Shown: positions 35,804 to 46,600, counted from the first letter of the stretch. The stretch is 64,000 bases of DNA from Acorus gramineus (GCA_030737835.1 JAUJYN010000024.1:991534-1055533); one strand, 5' to 3'. The notes: a model not told the origin generated them from the sequence alone. A program made the numbers and translations.

Positions 35804-38800
35804 TGTTGTGCCTGTGTCATTTGGAGCGCTCTGTTTGAAAATTTGGGTACATAATTTTTTTCCTCGAAGTTATGTATTTCCAATTTGGTATTTGGATTTG
35901 ATTTTGTTAAAATCCAAGATGAAGAGGTTTAAATATGAGTTTACTATGAGATGTCCAGTTTTGAGTTAGCTTTCGTACAGAAGTGGAATTAGATCAACTG
36001 GATTCTTGTAGTAAAAGTTATGGGTATTTTTCCAAGTATACCCCGGGGATGGAAATTCTGGCAGCAGCCCTGTTCTATGTTTAGCTCTAATTTCGGAATA
36101 GCTGGAGAGATTATTTGATCTTGGCATAAACATGAAAGTTGTAGATAATCTTCTTAGCTTTCCAACGGACTTGGAATTGTGCAATTCGGAGCTGTATCGA
36201 GGAAGTTATGGCTGTTCCAGTGAAGCTTGCGCAGAATTTCTAGTCAAAGGGCGACTTAGTCATTCCCTCTTAGATATTTGTGATAAATATCTTCTCTCTC
36301 TCTCTTCCCTTCTCACTTCCACGCCAATTATTCAAGCCCTCCCTTTCTCTCATCCAAGCCCCCTAGGTGTTTGATTAAAGGTCTCAAAGAGATGGTGAAG
36401 GAGTTGGTGCAAGAAGCATGTGTAGGTTTTGTTGTGGTGTTGTTGATCTTCTCTTCTCTCAAGCCTTTTCATGATCCCCCCCCCTGATTTGCAGCCATGG
36501 AGGAGGCTGAGGAGGGCTGAAGGTGGTGGTGTGGGTGGTGGCGGTTGAGGTGGTCGCGGGTGCGTCGAGGGCCCCCGAACCTCCCCCTTTCTTTTCCCCT
36601 CCCAAGGTGAGCCCTTCCTCTTCTTTTCTTGGTTTTCATGGCTTAAGGGGATGTTAGGGAAGTCATGCATGCTATGCATAGGGGTTAGGGTGTGTGTGAG
36701 GGGTTGGGAAGGGTTAAAATAGGGTTAGGAGGGGCTGGGCGCAGTCTGCGCGCACAGGCGAGCGCTGGCAGGCTCTGGCAGGCGCGCAGACGCGCGTGGG
36801 TGCGCGCGGAGTGGTCGCGCGGGCGCGGAGCAGTGCGCCTGGGCGCGGGGCTGGGGACCAGTGCGCGCGTGCGTGCGCGTGCTGGGGCGTGCGCGGGGTG
36901 CTGCGTGAGGGGCGCGAGCTGGACGCGTGGTGCGCGCGGGCGCGCCCGTGTGCGGCAGCGCGTCTGGGCGCGCGGGCAGGCACGCGGCAGTGCGCCGAGG
37001 GTGCCGGGGTGCGTGCGTGCGTGCGCATGCGGGGGGCCATGCGTGTGGCTGCCCGAGGGTTCGGGTAGGTGTCGGGGCACTCGGACTCGCGTGCGTACGT
37101 GCGTGCTCGCATGCGTGCGAGCCCGTATGCATGCTTGTCCGAGTATTGGGTATTTCTAATGTTTTCTATGTGTAAATTGTGTTGTTTCTCACCAGTTGGA
37201 TGCTCCTACCTTGCAGATCTCGTCGGATGGGATGCGCGAGGTCCCGGGTCGTAAGGTGAGTGGTTTGATTCCAATCCCCCCCCCCCTCTCTAGGGATGCG
37301 CTCGACCCGCGTAGACGCGCGTCGCGCATCGATGGGGCCCCCTAACTAATATGTAGATATTTTGCATGCTAGGGATATACATCCATGTATCGTGTATAGA
37401 GGCCCGTACATGCCTGGACACCATGTCCTGTACTTAAAAGCCTTGATCTATGCATGATTAATATGATGTATCCATGCCACCTTAGACTTTGTATGCTAGG
37501 GATATGCACCCTTATATCATGTATAGCGGCCTATGCATGCCTAGACACCTTGCCCTGAACCATGCATGTTCCCATTTAGTTTAACTTATTTAAATCAATG
37601 CGAGCATATGGTTATTAGCATGCCTTAGAGAATATTATAACCTCGTTGTTATAATATGTGTCTCCCCGCATCTTAGTTATGCGCCCTGGAGGAATTCTTA
37701 TGAATTCATGGCATTAGTAGAGTTGCAATCGGTGTCGGCGGATCCAAGAGGATCGTATCCGTGTGGGTAGGCTGTTTCTCTTCCCTTCGTTGGATCCGTG
37801 TAGGGACTCCCCGGTGTTAGACAGGGTATCCCGACAGAGGGCTCCCATCTGTAGGTACCTCCGATGCGTCGGACTATGCTGATCGTGGGAGTACACCAGG
37901 CAAGCAACGGAGTGGAGGAGAGGCTATCGGTGGACCAAGGGTGATTAACAGCCTAGTCAATCCCGAAAGACCCATGTCACCCCATTGAGGGTGAGGGTAA
38001 GGGTGTGGTGGGTCGGCGATGCAGGGACTCACTAGCTTGTGTAGTTACTCCCGTTTAGGGATTATGACTACTTTGAGGTTGATATGAGTGTGTTGGTTGT
38101 GGTTATGCATGTGTGTGACATCTCGATGAGCGAGTATCGAGAGTGGTTGTTTTCCATTGGGTTTCACTTTGCGAACATGGGATCGTTCTCCCCTTCATTT
38201 GGATCCGATGTAGGAACTCCCCGGCGTTGGCTATACCTATCAGAGGACTAGGCGGAGGCCACGAGGGTGGGAGAGGCTACCGGGTGGACCAAGGGTGTAG
38301 AGCGGTGAGTTGAGGAGATCGGGTTGTAGATACTACCCGGGAGAGGGTTAATGAATGATGTCGCGAGCGTGGAATCATTCTCCCCTTCGTTGGATCCGTG
38401 TAGTGACATCCCCGGCGTTAGACAGGCTATCCTAACAGAGGGCTCCCATCTGTAGGTACCTCCGATGTGTTCGGACAGTGCTGATCGTGGGAGTATACCA
38501 GGTAAGCTACGGAGCGGGGAGAGGCTATCGGTGGACCAGGGGTGTAGAGCAGTCTAAGTCTCTTCCCAAAGTCCCAAGATGTCTCCTTTCAGGAGTGAGG
38601 GTGTGGATGAGGCGAAGACGCGTCGCCTCGTGACCCATTCGTTGTTCGACCGTTCCCATAGATGTTGGGTCCGGTCTCGTGATGGATGTTGAAGGACATC
38701 GATGGATGATTATCTAGATGTAGATGATCCAGTAGTGTTGAGTAGACCAGTAAATCCGGGTCTCTTCGACCGATGGCATGGTCTCTAGACCAGTAAATCC

Positions 38801-39415
38801 GGGTCTCTTCGACCGACGGTATGGTCTCTCCCCATAAGTCCCAAAAGACTCCCTCCGGGAGTGAGGGTGGGGATGAGGTTGGTCGCGCCGCCGCGTGACC
38901 CTGTTATCCATGGGTTTCTACCCATGTTTTCCTTGAAAGGAAATTGATTATGTATGGAACTGTAGAATGGTGATTGGTTTTCAGCCACTCACTGAGCTTG
39001 TAGCTCACCCCTCGCATACTGTTTCTTTTCAGGGGCAGTGATTGGGCATGGAGCTGGAGCTTCCTGTGGCGTGGTCTTATGGGCATGGAGCGTTCTGCTG
39101 GCGGGTGGTGTGTGCGAGGCTGTCAGCATTCCTAGAGTCATTTTATGCTTTGTAAATCGTGCATGTGGCACAGGTTGTATTTTCTTTGGTCTAGACTTGG
39201 CTTTCACAGGACATTGATTGTGTATTCGGGTCTGTAATAATGTTTTTGATTTACAGACATTGTTATATATTGTGCTTCCGCTTTTCAGTCAGTTATCATT
39301 ATCTTGCTTTGCCGCCTTGTGTATTGTTGTTGGTGTCTTTATTGACCTCAGGTATTGATAGCTGATATTATATATATTTGCCACGTATCGGGGACGGCTG
39401 CCCTGAGGCGTGACA
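35804..39415 (-). mobile_element. Solo LTR B2a (family B, mosaic)
   Basis: + strand ends are TGTTGTGCCTGTGTCATTTG and GAGGCGTGACA. Comparison with NA-1 places it within an uninterrupted AGAGTAATATC site; the left copy is agagt and the right is gtaat, so the duplication is imperfect or partly lost. The front matches B2b (50761); the back (GGGCAGTG, 39033) matches B1. Donor GTGAGC (near 36607), G-rich tract (36720-37140), a 39-nt exon-like segment 37217-37255 between CAG and GTGAGT, and a direct duplication of a GGTCTCTTCGACCG block at 38750-38830. The strand is inferred. Confidence 0.83.
36720..37140. repeat. G-rich low-complexity tract in B2a
   Basis: About 420 bp of GTGCGCGCGGGCGCGC-type sequence. 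It is shorter than in family A and lies between the GTGAGC donor-like site and the CAG at 37214-37216. Confidence 0.7.
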
Positions 39416-40110
39416 GTAATATCTTCCTTTGGGGCAATATTTTAGAATTGTCCCAGTCTGGCATATGTCTTACTTTCTAGGTCCCTCTGGCTTTCTTCTT
39501 TTTACCACTTCTTTATTTGGGTGGAGAGTACAGCCCGCCGAGTGTATACCCATGTTTTGGGTGGAGAGTATAGTCCGTTTGTTCGGATGTGTACTAGTAT
39601 AGCCTTTTGTTCAGCATATACTGTGCGTAAAGGTGTTTGCGCCTGCTAAAATAGAGAGTTTAACCCGTTGTTTGGGTGTTGTTTTGATTTTTGGCCTCTC
39701 ATTGCCTTTCTTTTTTTTTGTTTTGAGGGGGGGCTTTTCTGTTTTTCACCCCTGTTCTTTTCTGCTTCCCCTCTAGAAGTGTTTATATAGTGCCAGAGCC
39801 AGTTTTGGGACATATGCCAGGTCCAGGTAATTCCTCATTTTGCCTTTGGGTTGATACGAGTGAGGGCGAGAATAAGGGGAGATGCTTTGGGTTTAAAAAA
39901 TTGTCCCAGTCTACAGGGTAGGCAATTTTTCCTTTTATCAGATAAACCAATTCCTAAGTCATACTGGTGTGATGAAGGTGGCATGAGTGGTGAATATATG
40001 AGCTCAAGTAAAATACAAGTTATCTTTGAGAGTCTTATAATTCTATCATCAGGTGCTAAACACTGGAAATCGCAGGAAGGAAGAATAATATTTCTCAAGT
40101 ATTGAGAGTT
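39416..40110 (-). other. NA-2 3' non-coding region next to the integrase tail
   Basis: Collinear in reverse with NA-1 9590-10180, including the pyrimidine-rich stretch at 39700-39775 and the CCAGTCTACAGGG area. No gene is seen. Confidence 0.6.
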
Positions 40111-40461
40111 TTATGCATGGAATTTCTTTAGATAAAGTGCATTCCACGAACCTGAGACTTCAACTCCTTCGGCATCCACCAAGCGGTAGGCATTCCCGGA
40201 GTAGGCATGGGTGATCACATAGGGTCCCTCCCATGTGGGTTGCAGCTTGCCTTTGGGGTGGGGCTGTCTTGATGGCATGATTTGCTTAAGTACTAGCTCC
40301 CCAATTTTAAATCTTCTCTCTATTACTTTCTTTTCAAATGCCCTTGCCACCCTCCTCTGGTAGGCCTGGGCATGGTCCGCGGCTCTTAATCTCTTTTGTT
40401 TATTCCCTTTTGTGGTTCTTTTCTCCCCTCTTTTTTTGGTTTTAAGAAAGCATGTAAACAA
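40111..40461 (-). pseudogene. NA-2 integrase C-terminal tail
   Basis: The minus-strand frame contains HAQAYQRRVARAFEKKVI, RRFKIGELVLKQIMPS, LQPTWEGPYVITHAYSGNAY and SGSWNALYLKKFHA, then a stop. This is the linker and end domain of a Tat/Ogre integrase that binds DNA non-specifically. The catalytic core is not present. The N-terminal residues of the open frame (FTCFLKTKKRG) come from the tandem array, so the array abuts the tail directly. The tail is better preserved than in NA-1. Confidence 0.82.
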
Positions 40462-40960
40462 ATATGTATAGGATTTGTAAGCATAAGCTGATAAACAAAT
40501 GTTTTAGATTTTTTTTGTTTTTAGGAAAGCGTGGAAACAAATATATACAGAAGTGAGGAGTGAAAGCTAATTAGCATTTTTTTTTTGGATTTTTTTTGTT
40601 TAGGAAAGCATGGAAACAAATATGTACAGGATTTGAAAGCATGAGCTGATAAACAAATGTTTTGGATTTTTTTTGTTTTTAGGAAAGCATGGAAACAAAT
40701 ATGTACAGGAGTGAGGAATGAAAGCTGTTTAGCATATTTCTTTTGGATTTTTTTTTTTTTAGGAAAGCATGGAAACAAATATGTACAGGATTTGAAAGCA
40801 TGAGCTGATAAACAAATGTTTTGGATTTTTTTGTTTTTAGGAAAGCATGGGAACAAATATGTACAGGAGTTGAGGAATGAAAGCTGATAAGCATTTTTTT
40901 TTGGATTTTTTTCATTTAGGAAAGCATGTAAACAAATATGTACATGAATTTGGAATGAAG
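40443..40960. repeat. 79-80-bp tandem array with two-unit higher order, in place of pol
   Basis: AGGAAAGCATGGAAACAAAT recurs at about 40443, 40523, 40602, 40681, 40761, 40840 and 40918 (spacing 79-80). Alternate units continue as TTTGAAAGCATGAGCTGATA or as GTGAGGAATGAAAGCT, so the repeating period is a dimer of about 159 bp. T-runs vary in length. The array lies exactly between protease and integrase tail. Confidence 0.85.
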
Positions 40961-40962
40961 GT

Positions 40963-41871
40963 TCACTTCGGTGGATCAGTCCCAAGCTTGTGGATTTGAA
41001 CAACTTCTTTGAGTCGGCTAACCTTTATGGGCCGACTCATTTCCGGTGGAGGTTCTGCAGGTTCAGCTCCTTCTTCTTCTCTTGTCCTCTTGGGTTTTCG
41101 CCCCTGACCGAGCATATCTTCGGGCGAGTAATTCTTCATTTTGTACGAGTACATCTCCCACTTGATGTGCATGGCACAGATGGTCCAATTGCAGACTCGT
41201 GCCCCGTTGAAGCGTGCCTCTCCCCAGACAGATACAACTTCTCCATGATAAGGGAAGTGGAGGCATTGGTGCCGGGTAGATGAGATAGCTTTGACGCTGT
41301 CGAGCCACATTTTTCTAACAATTAGGGGAAGAGGGGATCGGATGTCCATGACCATGCAGTTGACGATTGTGGCTACCGGGCCAATCTTAAGTGAGAGAGT
41401 AACCAGCCCGCAGGTGTTTTTGCGTGTGCTATCAAAAGCGTAGATGAACTCATCCGACGGTTCCAGCTTGGGAACCTTGCCTTCAAGTTTTCAGTAAGCG
41501 GAATAGGTTAGGACATTAGTTTTTGCCCCCATATCTTTGAGAATGTGCCTGAATTCCCTCCCTCCAAGACTTGCAGTGATCGTGAGGGGTGCGAAGCGGG
41601 CCCTGGTTTTGGCGACTTTATGAGGGAGGAAGGCTATTAGATTGGATTGTACGTTGTTGCTTATGGAGTTCATGGTCCCGGCTGTTCCTTCTGGGAGGTA
41701 TCGAGTACCATAGGGGGATCTTGGTGGTCTGTTGCTTTCAGATTCAATACCTGGGTGCAAGGATAGTGCAAACATATTGTGGAAGACCAAGTTTTCTTCA
41801 TTCTCATACCTGAGGCGTGCTTCTCCCCAGATAGTCAATACACGCGGCCCATGAATGGTAATCGGAGACAT
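40963..41871 (-). pseudogene. NA-2 second retropepsin-like domain
   Basis: Minus strand, two frames: first ARFAPLTITASLGGREFRHI with LKDMGAKTNVLTYSAY (catalytic-type Asp-x-Gly as DMG), then a stop near 41491. It continues with FIYAFDSTRKNTCGLVTL, VNCMVMDIRSPLPLIV and WLDSVKAISSTRHQCLHFP. The end segment SVWGEARFNG repeats the TIWGEARLRY of the preceding domain. A Pro/Glu/Lys-rich tail follows. Seen directly: the segment parallels the upstream domain block by block, so it is a tandem duplicate. Whether it ever worked is unknown. Confidence 0.7.
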
Positions 41872-42748
41872 TGATGTCTTGGGAGCAGATGGCCTGAATA
41901 TTGTCTAACTATGGTCGTCCCAACATTAAAGTGTATCTGGTGTCAATGTCGGCCACGAAGCATTCCGTTTTACAAATTACAGGACCAACGGCCAGCTCGA
42001 ATAATCCAGGACCGTAGATGGTCTTCCCGGAATGGTTGAAAGATTGGATAGTGGAGTGCACCGGCTGAACAAAGGGATGGCCTCGCTTGGGCATTTCCTG
42101 GTAGGTGGAACAAGTCATGATGTTCATCCCAGACCTCGGATCGATGAAAATGTTGTTTAGTGGTATGGCCTGGAGTCGTCCGCGAACGTGGAGGGGATAT
42201 ACTCGCAGTCTTCGGTCAGGAAGGTCTTTGTCGGTGAAGAAGATGGTCATTGGATGGCAGGGACCGTCTACTATGTCAGTGCTTTTGGAGGACTCGTTGT
42301 CGTCCGGATGCAGATCATCCGAAGTACACTCTCCCTCTTTGGGCCCTTCGGTTGCTCCTTCGGGGACCTCCTCAAATGGTTCCTCCTCTTCTTCTTCCCC
42401 AGGATTATCTAGTCCGCTCTCATCTGATTCTATGTTGATGACTTCAACCATAGCAGGGACTACTTGGTCCTCCTCACCATATAATATGGTGAAGTCATGA
42501 TCATTGAGGTTCAGCTGGAATGGTTCTTCTTGTCTTTCCTCCTCAGACCCTCCTGACAAGCTGCCGTCGGTGGTGCTTTCTGAGCTGCTTGGTTCTGGTG
42601 ACGGATGTCTCCCCCTTCTAACCATATTAACAGCGTGGGTTCTGGAAGTGGTAGCTTGATTGTGATCTGGCATTGGGTTAGAGAATATGCCAAGTGGCTT
42701 GGTAGCTTGGCGAGGGGGATTACCCTGGCTTAGATGGCTTTTGATCAT
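41872..42748 (-). pseudogene. NA-2 acidic linker and first retropepsin-like domain
   Basis: Ser/Glu-rich linker (about 42300-42600) after gag, then LRVYPLHVRGRLQAIPLNNI with FIDPRSGMNIMTCSTYQEM. The catalytic Asp is kept, but the following Gly positions read PRSG. QSFNHSGKTIYGPGLFEL, CFVADIDTRYTLMLGRP and the WLDNIQAI region follow. Retropepsins cut gag-pol. A TAG after LGRP (Trp expected) ends the frame. The arrangement gag-acidic linker-protease fits Ogre-like elements. Confidence 0.75.
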
Positions 42749-43123
42749 GGCCCAATCGAGGCGCCTGTCATCATTCAGATCATAGATAAAATCCTGAAAA
42801 ACTATGCACTATTCTACAGTGTGACCATGCTGCTGATGGTACTGGCAGTAACGTGTAGTGTTAACTCCTGGGAGTGGGGGTTTGGCTGCAGGGAGAGAGA
42901 TACTATTGGTGTCCAACATTACCCTAAAAATATCTGTTAAGGTTTCTGGGAGAGGTGGATAAGAGTCTCTCTTTCCTACTCGTCTTGGGCCATAAAATGT
43001 CAGAGGGGAGACTTCATTGTAAGGGCCCTGTGTATGCTACCTGGGAGCTAAATTTTGTGCTCTTGGGGGAGTAGAGTAGGCAAGGGGAGTTTTAGGTTGA
43101 CCCTGGTTATGAAATATGGGGTT
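42749..43123 (-). pseudogene. NA-2 gag C-terminal part with zinc-knuckle-like motif
   Basis: Minus-strand frames contain YCQYHQQHGHTVE-stop-C (about 42870-42825), the Cys/His motif of Tat-type gag that binds RNA. Pro/Gln-rich sequence precedes it. Interrupted by TAG codons at Gln positions. Confidence 0.65.
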
Positions 43124-44356
43124 CTAGACTGAAGGGCTTTGGATTACTGGGTTTTGTTGTGTTGGCACTGGGGCGGGTACTGATCGGGGAGTAAAGTTTT
43201 GATTGGTTTTCCGAGGTGGCATATATCTGGATGAACCGGGTGTATACTGTCTCGGAGCTGGTCCTTGATCAGGTACCCGTGCTCCGTTTGGGTAGAGTGC
43301 CGAGACTTGTGTGATCCCCTCTACCGTGGGGGTTTGCGCCTTTCGCGGTGGTTGTCCAACCCTATGGATGATAGGTGGGGACTGTGTTTGGACTACTGGG
43401 GCTGTACAACGGGAAATCCTGTTGTGGTGGTCCATTAGAAGCTGGTACGTTGTGCAGGCTCTGTATGAAAGGCTCGTACGAAGCTTTTGACTCAGGCTTT
43501 GTAACATCATGTCAATTTCTTGACATTCCGTTAGTTGTAGGCCAGTTCTGTGGACTAGGGTGCGCCACCTAGACACATACTATTCAAATTCCTCCCTAGG
43601 CCTCATCCTCTCTACGGTTAGGTCTGAGATAGAGGGGGTTCTAATCCTCTGGTAACCGTAACGGCCTAAAAACTTCTCACTTACAGCCGAGAAGTTTGAC
43701 AAATGGTCTACAGGGAGTGTGGAGAACCATTGTAGTGCTTCTCCTTCCAGTGATTTTTGGAAAAGGAAGACTAACAGAGGTTGATCATCTAGAAAAGGTC
43801 GGGCATCTGGATAAAAAATAGTTAAATGAATATCTGGGTCTCCACGACCGTTATACCGATGAAATTTCAAGATTTTGAATCCCTCCGGTAGGTTGACTGA
43901 CGGGATTTGTCTCAAGTTGTGTAGAGACATGTGTTTGGGGGCAGAAGGGCCAGTCTCGGAGAGGATTCTCTGGATGGTTTCGTCCAGTGTTTCTGCCTTG
44001 GGTGGGTAATTTAGTGGTCCTGGGTTGGACATGGCCTGGTAAGGGCCTGGGGCAGAGGCTGCTTGAAACATTGGATTCACGGGGGAAGGCGGGGCAAATG
44101 AAAAGGGACTCTGATTAACCAAGAAGCAGGGTGTTGACGGGGTTTTGGGAGTGGGGCAAGCCTTGGGGGTTTTGACGGGGGTTTTCTGCTTCAAGGTCTT
44201 GGTCCGGCGATAGTCAGCGAGGTCATTGAACATGTCCTCTACCGATTGGTATCCTAAGGTGGCCATCTTTCCCTCTAGGTGGCTAAGGAATTGGGCGGTC
44301 TGGTCTCCTTGGTTGTCTTCCTCCTCTACTGTTTTCTCATGGGTATAGGCTTCCAT
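43124..44356 (-). pseudogene. NA-2 gag core
   Basis: The ATG at 44356 begins MEAYTHEKTVEEEDNQGD; LGYQSVEDMFNDLADY aligns with NA-1. The gag core follows: FKILKFHRYNGRGDPDIHLT, FQKSLEGEALQWFSTLPVDH and SNFSAVSEKFLGRYGYQRI. One TAG (43578-43580, Gln or Ser position) separates it from WRTLVHRTGLQLTECQEIDM and the Pro/Gln-rich end in the same frame. Otherwise it is open for over 400 codons, more intact than NA-1 gag. Confidence 0.85.
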
Positions 44357-44593
44357 GGTGTGAATACGGAAAGCCTAGGTGTGAATGAATGCAGTTTAAA
44401 GCAATAAATAAAGCAGCAAAGGGGTGCGCAGCTGTGTGCGGCTTAAAGCAGTAAAAGATGTTGTAATGCAAGGTAGAGGAGGGTCTGACTTGAAGGGTGA
44501 GAAATTCTAGCTTTCCTAGAGGGGTGATGGCATTCTAGTCAAGTTATGAAATGAAGCAGAAGAGGGTTACCCTTTGTTGTTTTCATGTGGGAA

Positions 44594-44612
44594 GTCCCAC
44601 CGTGATTGCCAG
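44594..44612 (-). promoter_or_regulatory. Primer-binding site of NA-2
   Basis: Minus-strand CTGGCAATCACGGTGGGAC lies two bases inside the 5' LTR end. It matches NA-1 except TGGCA for TGGCG. Confidence 0.75.
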
Positions 44613-44614
44613 GC

Positions 44615-45918
44615 TGTCGGTATCGGATTTCAGAGGGGCGCTTTTCTGCGGGGGAGCGGGGTGCGTCCGAAAGGGATATTTGGGCAGCTTTTGGGGAGCC
44701 CTTTTCTTTCCCGCATATGTGGTGGTTCTTCAGGGATTCGGATATGAGGCGTGCCTTGGCAGGCTCAGTCGGATCGACTCCTAAAAGGGGGGAAGGGGGT
44801 GTTTAGTTCCTTGCTGAGGCGGCCGACAGATCCTCAAGAAGATTCAGGGATTGTTTGTGATCGCCACCTGCTTTCTCAAAAAGTAGGAAAAGTTGGGGTG
44901 GATTTGATTGCCTTCGTGGGGGAGTTTGTGGGGTCTCTGCTCTGGGACACGGGCATGCCGTACACAGAGGTGGAAACAGAGATCCTCTTCTATTTTGGGA
45001 ACTTGACTATAGGAGGTTTGGGGAAATCAGGGTGGTAAGTGAGGGTCGGCTAGTGGGGATTAGTCGTGTGGTAGGGGACGGTCGGTTGGGATTAGCCGCC
45101 TGGTACCTGGCTCTATTTGGGCAGTGCCTGGGTAGGGTTTGGTTTGGGAGTTGGCTGAAGTTAAACTAGATTTAACCTTGGTTTTTGGAGAGTGGATTTG
45201 GAAAGTATTTTGGTGTAGGGAAATGGGTTTTTCTCTCAAAAATAGAGCTCTCTCTCTAGGATTTCAAGTGGGAGAGGGGATATGGGTTGATTTGTGAGTG
45301 ATTTGATAATGTATATGGATATGAATTGTGAATGTTTGGGAATGCCCCTATTTATAGTAAAAAAAAAAGGTGTAGGGGAGTGTCCACTGGACAATAGATC
45401 AAAATGGATAATAAGATGCTTGATTTGACCTCCCATTAGATCTTTTGTTCTCTAGCAATGTCCAGGTGAGGGGCGGCTAGTTGAAACTAGCTGCCCTGTG
45501 AGGGGTGGCTACTCTTAAGTAGCCGCCCCCATCATGACCTGAGCCGCCCCCATCATGACCTGTCAAACATCCCATCTCTGACAAGCGGTGGCTTGGGTCG
45601 GTTACTAAGGTTGAACCGGCAGAGATGGGGTGGCTAAAAGGGACAATCCACCACAATCATGCTGCTTTATGTCCCATCCCAGGAAGGCGGTTTGGGGTCG
45701 GTCATGGGGCGGCTAGTGGAAAATTGCCGCCCAGTATGGGGTGACTCCTCTCAAGTAGCCGCCCCTGTCCAGGCCTTAGGTTTTCCTAAGTTTTTGGACT
45801 AGGGTTTCCGGTTTTGGTTTCTAAGGGAGTTTTCTATTAGATGTCCAAATGTAGTGAATTCTAAATGTTACTTGAAGTATTTTCATATTTTTGGACGGTC
45901 AAAATTGGGGTATCTACA
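44615..45918 (-). repeat. 5' LTR of NA-2
   Basis: 1304 bp, the partner of 27882-29143. On the minus strand it has TATAAATAGG (about 45347-45356). Inverted motif pairs GGCGGCTAGTT/AACTAGCTGCC (about 45474-45497) and GGTGGCTACT/AGTAGCCGCC lie near 45500-45530; a GAGCCGCCCCCATCATGACC block there is duplicated. Confidence 0.88.
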
Positions 45919-46600
45919 CCTTATCACTCCGGGTAAAGTTGAAGATGGTCAAAGGGCATGCGTCCACCTGTGGAAACTAGTTGCACTCTGTCGTCAATGG
46001 GACCGGAGATCGCTAAGGGAAGTGTCCCACTGGTTCAACTGGCAGCACCTCGAATCTCTAAAAAAAAAATCGTGGGATACATCTGCCGTGGGGGTAAGAC
46101 AAGTAGCACTCTGAACTTCTGCGACAGGGAGAGAGGTCGCGAGGAGCATAGCTCTGACCTGTTAAGTGAATTGCACTCCGTTGTTAAAAAACTGGAGGTC
46201 AGGAGGGGTTTCGACCCTATTCGCTTAGTACGTTAACACTCTCCTAACCGTCGGAAGGAAGAGGTCGCGTGGGGCAGAGCCCCATTTGCACAAAAACTAA
46301 GTCGCACTATATGGGTTGGGATACGAGTGAGGTCGCGAGGAGCCATGCTCCACCTGTGAAAGATGAACAACACCCTACTCCATTTATGGAGGGTGTACTA
46401 GGAGATTTGCTCCACTCATCAATCATGCAGCACTCAACTCCACCTAGACCAGAGGTCGCACATTAGCCGTAACGGCAAAACGGAGACGCATCACCTGCAA
46501 CACACGCTTTCAAGAGGTGACTTGAAGCGTTAAGATTAGCCTTAATGGCAAAACGAAGACGGATCACCCACAATATATGTGTTCAAGAGGTGACGTCATA
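45919..46600 (+). repeat. TAT-1 3' untranslated degenerate tandem repeats
   Basis: Blocks of roughly 60-130 bp each carry GAGGTCGCGAGGAGC-like starts (46133, 46260, 46346), a CCACCTGTGRAA segment and a CACTC end. They are followed by two units of an ~80-bp repeat containing GGCAAAACGGAGACG and TTCAAGAGGTGAC (46468, 46545). Variable repeats between pol and LTR are known in Tat elements. No gene is present. Confidence 0.65.

Larger units (their letters stand above)
27882..45918 (-). mobile_element. NA-2: non-autonomous Tat/Ogre-like element with antisense PMD gene
   Basis: Minus-strand element with LTRs at 45918-44615 (5') and 29143-27882 (3'). Each begins TGTAGATACCCCAATTTTGAC and ends near ATACCGACA on the minus strand. 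A 6-bp direct repeat ccttat flanks it (27876-27881 and 45919-45924). Content in element order: primer-binding site, gag, knuckle-like region, two retropepsin-like domains, ~80-bp tandem array, integrase tail, 3' region with solo LTR B2a inserted, antisense PMD gene, 3' region, polypurine tract. RT, RNase H and the integrase core are missing. It is a sister of NA-1 by LTR, gag, integrase tail and 3' region. Confidence 0.85.

Noticed and set aside
40443..40960. Regularly spaced repeats as a CRISPR array
   Set aside because: The units are contiguous 79-80-bp monomers without unique spacers, in a plant retrotransposon.
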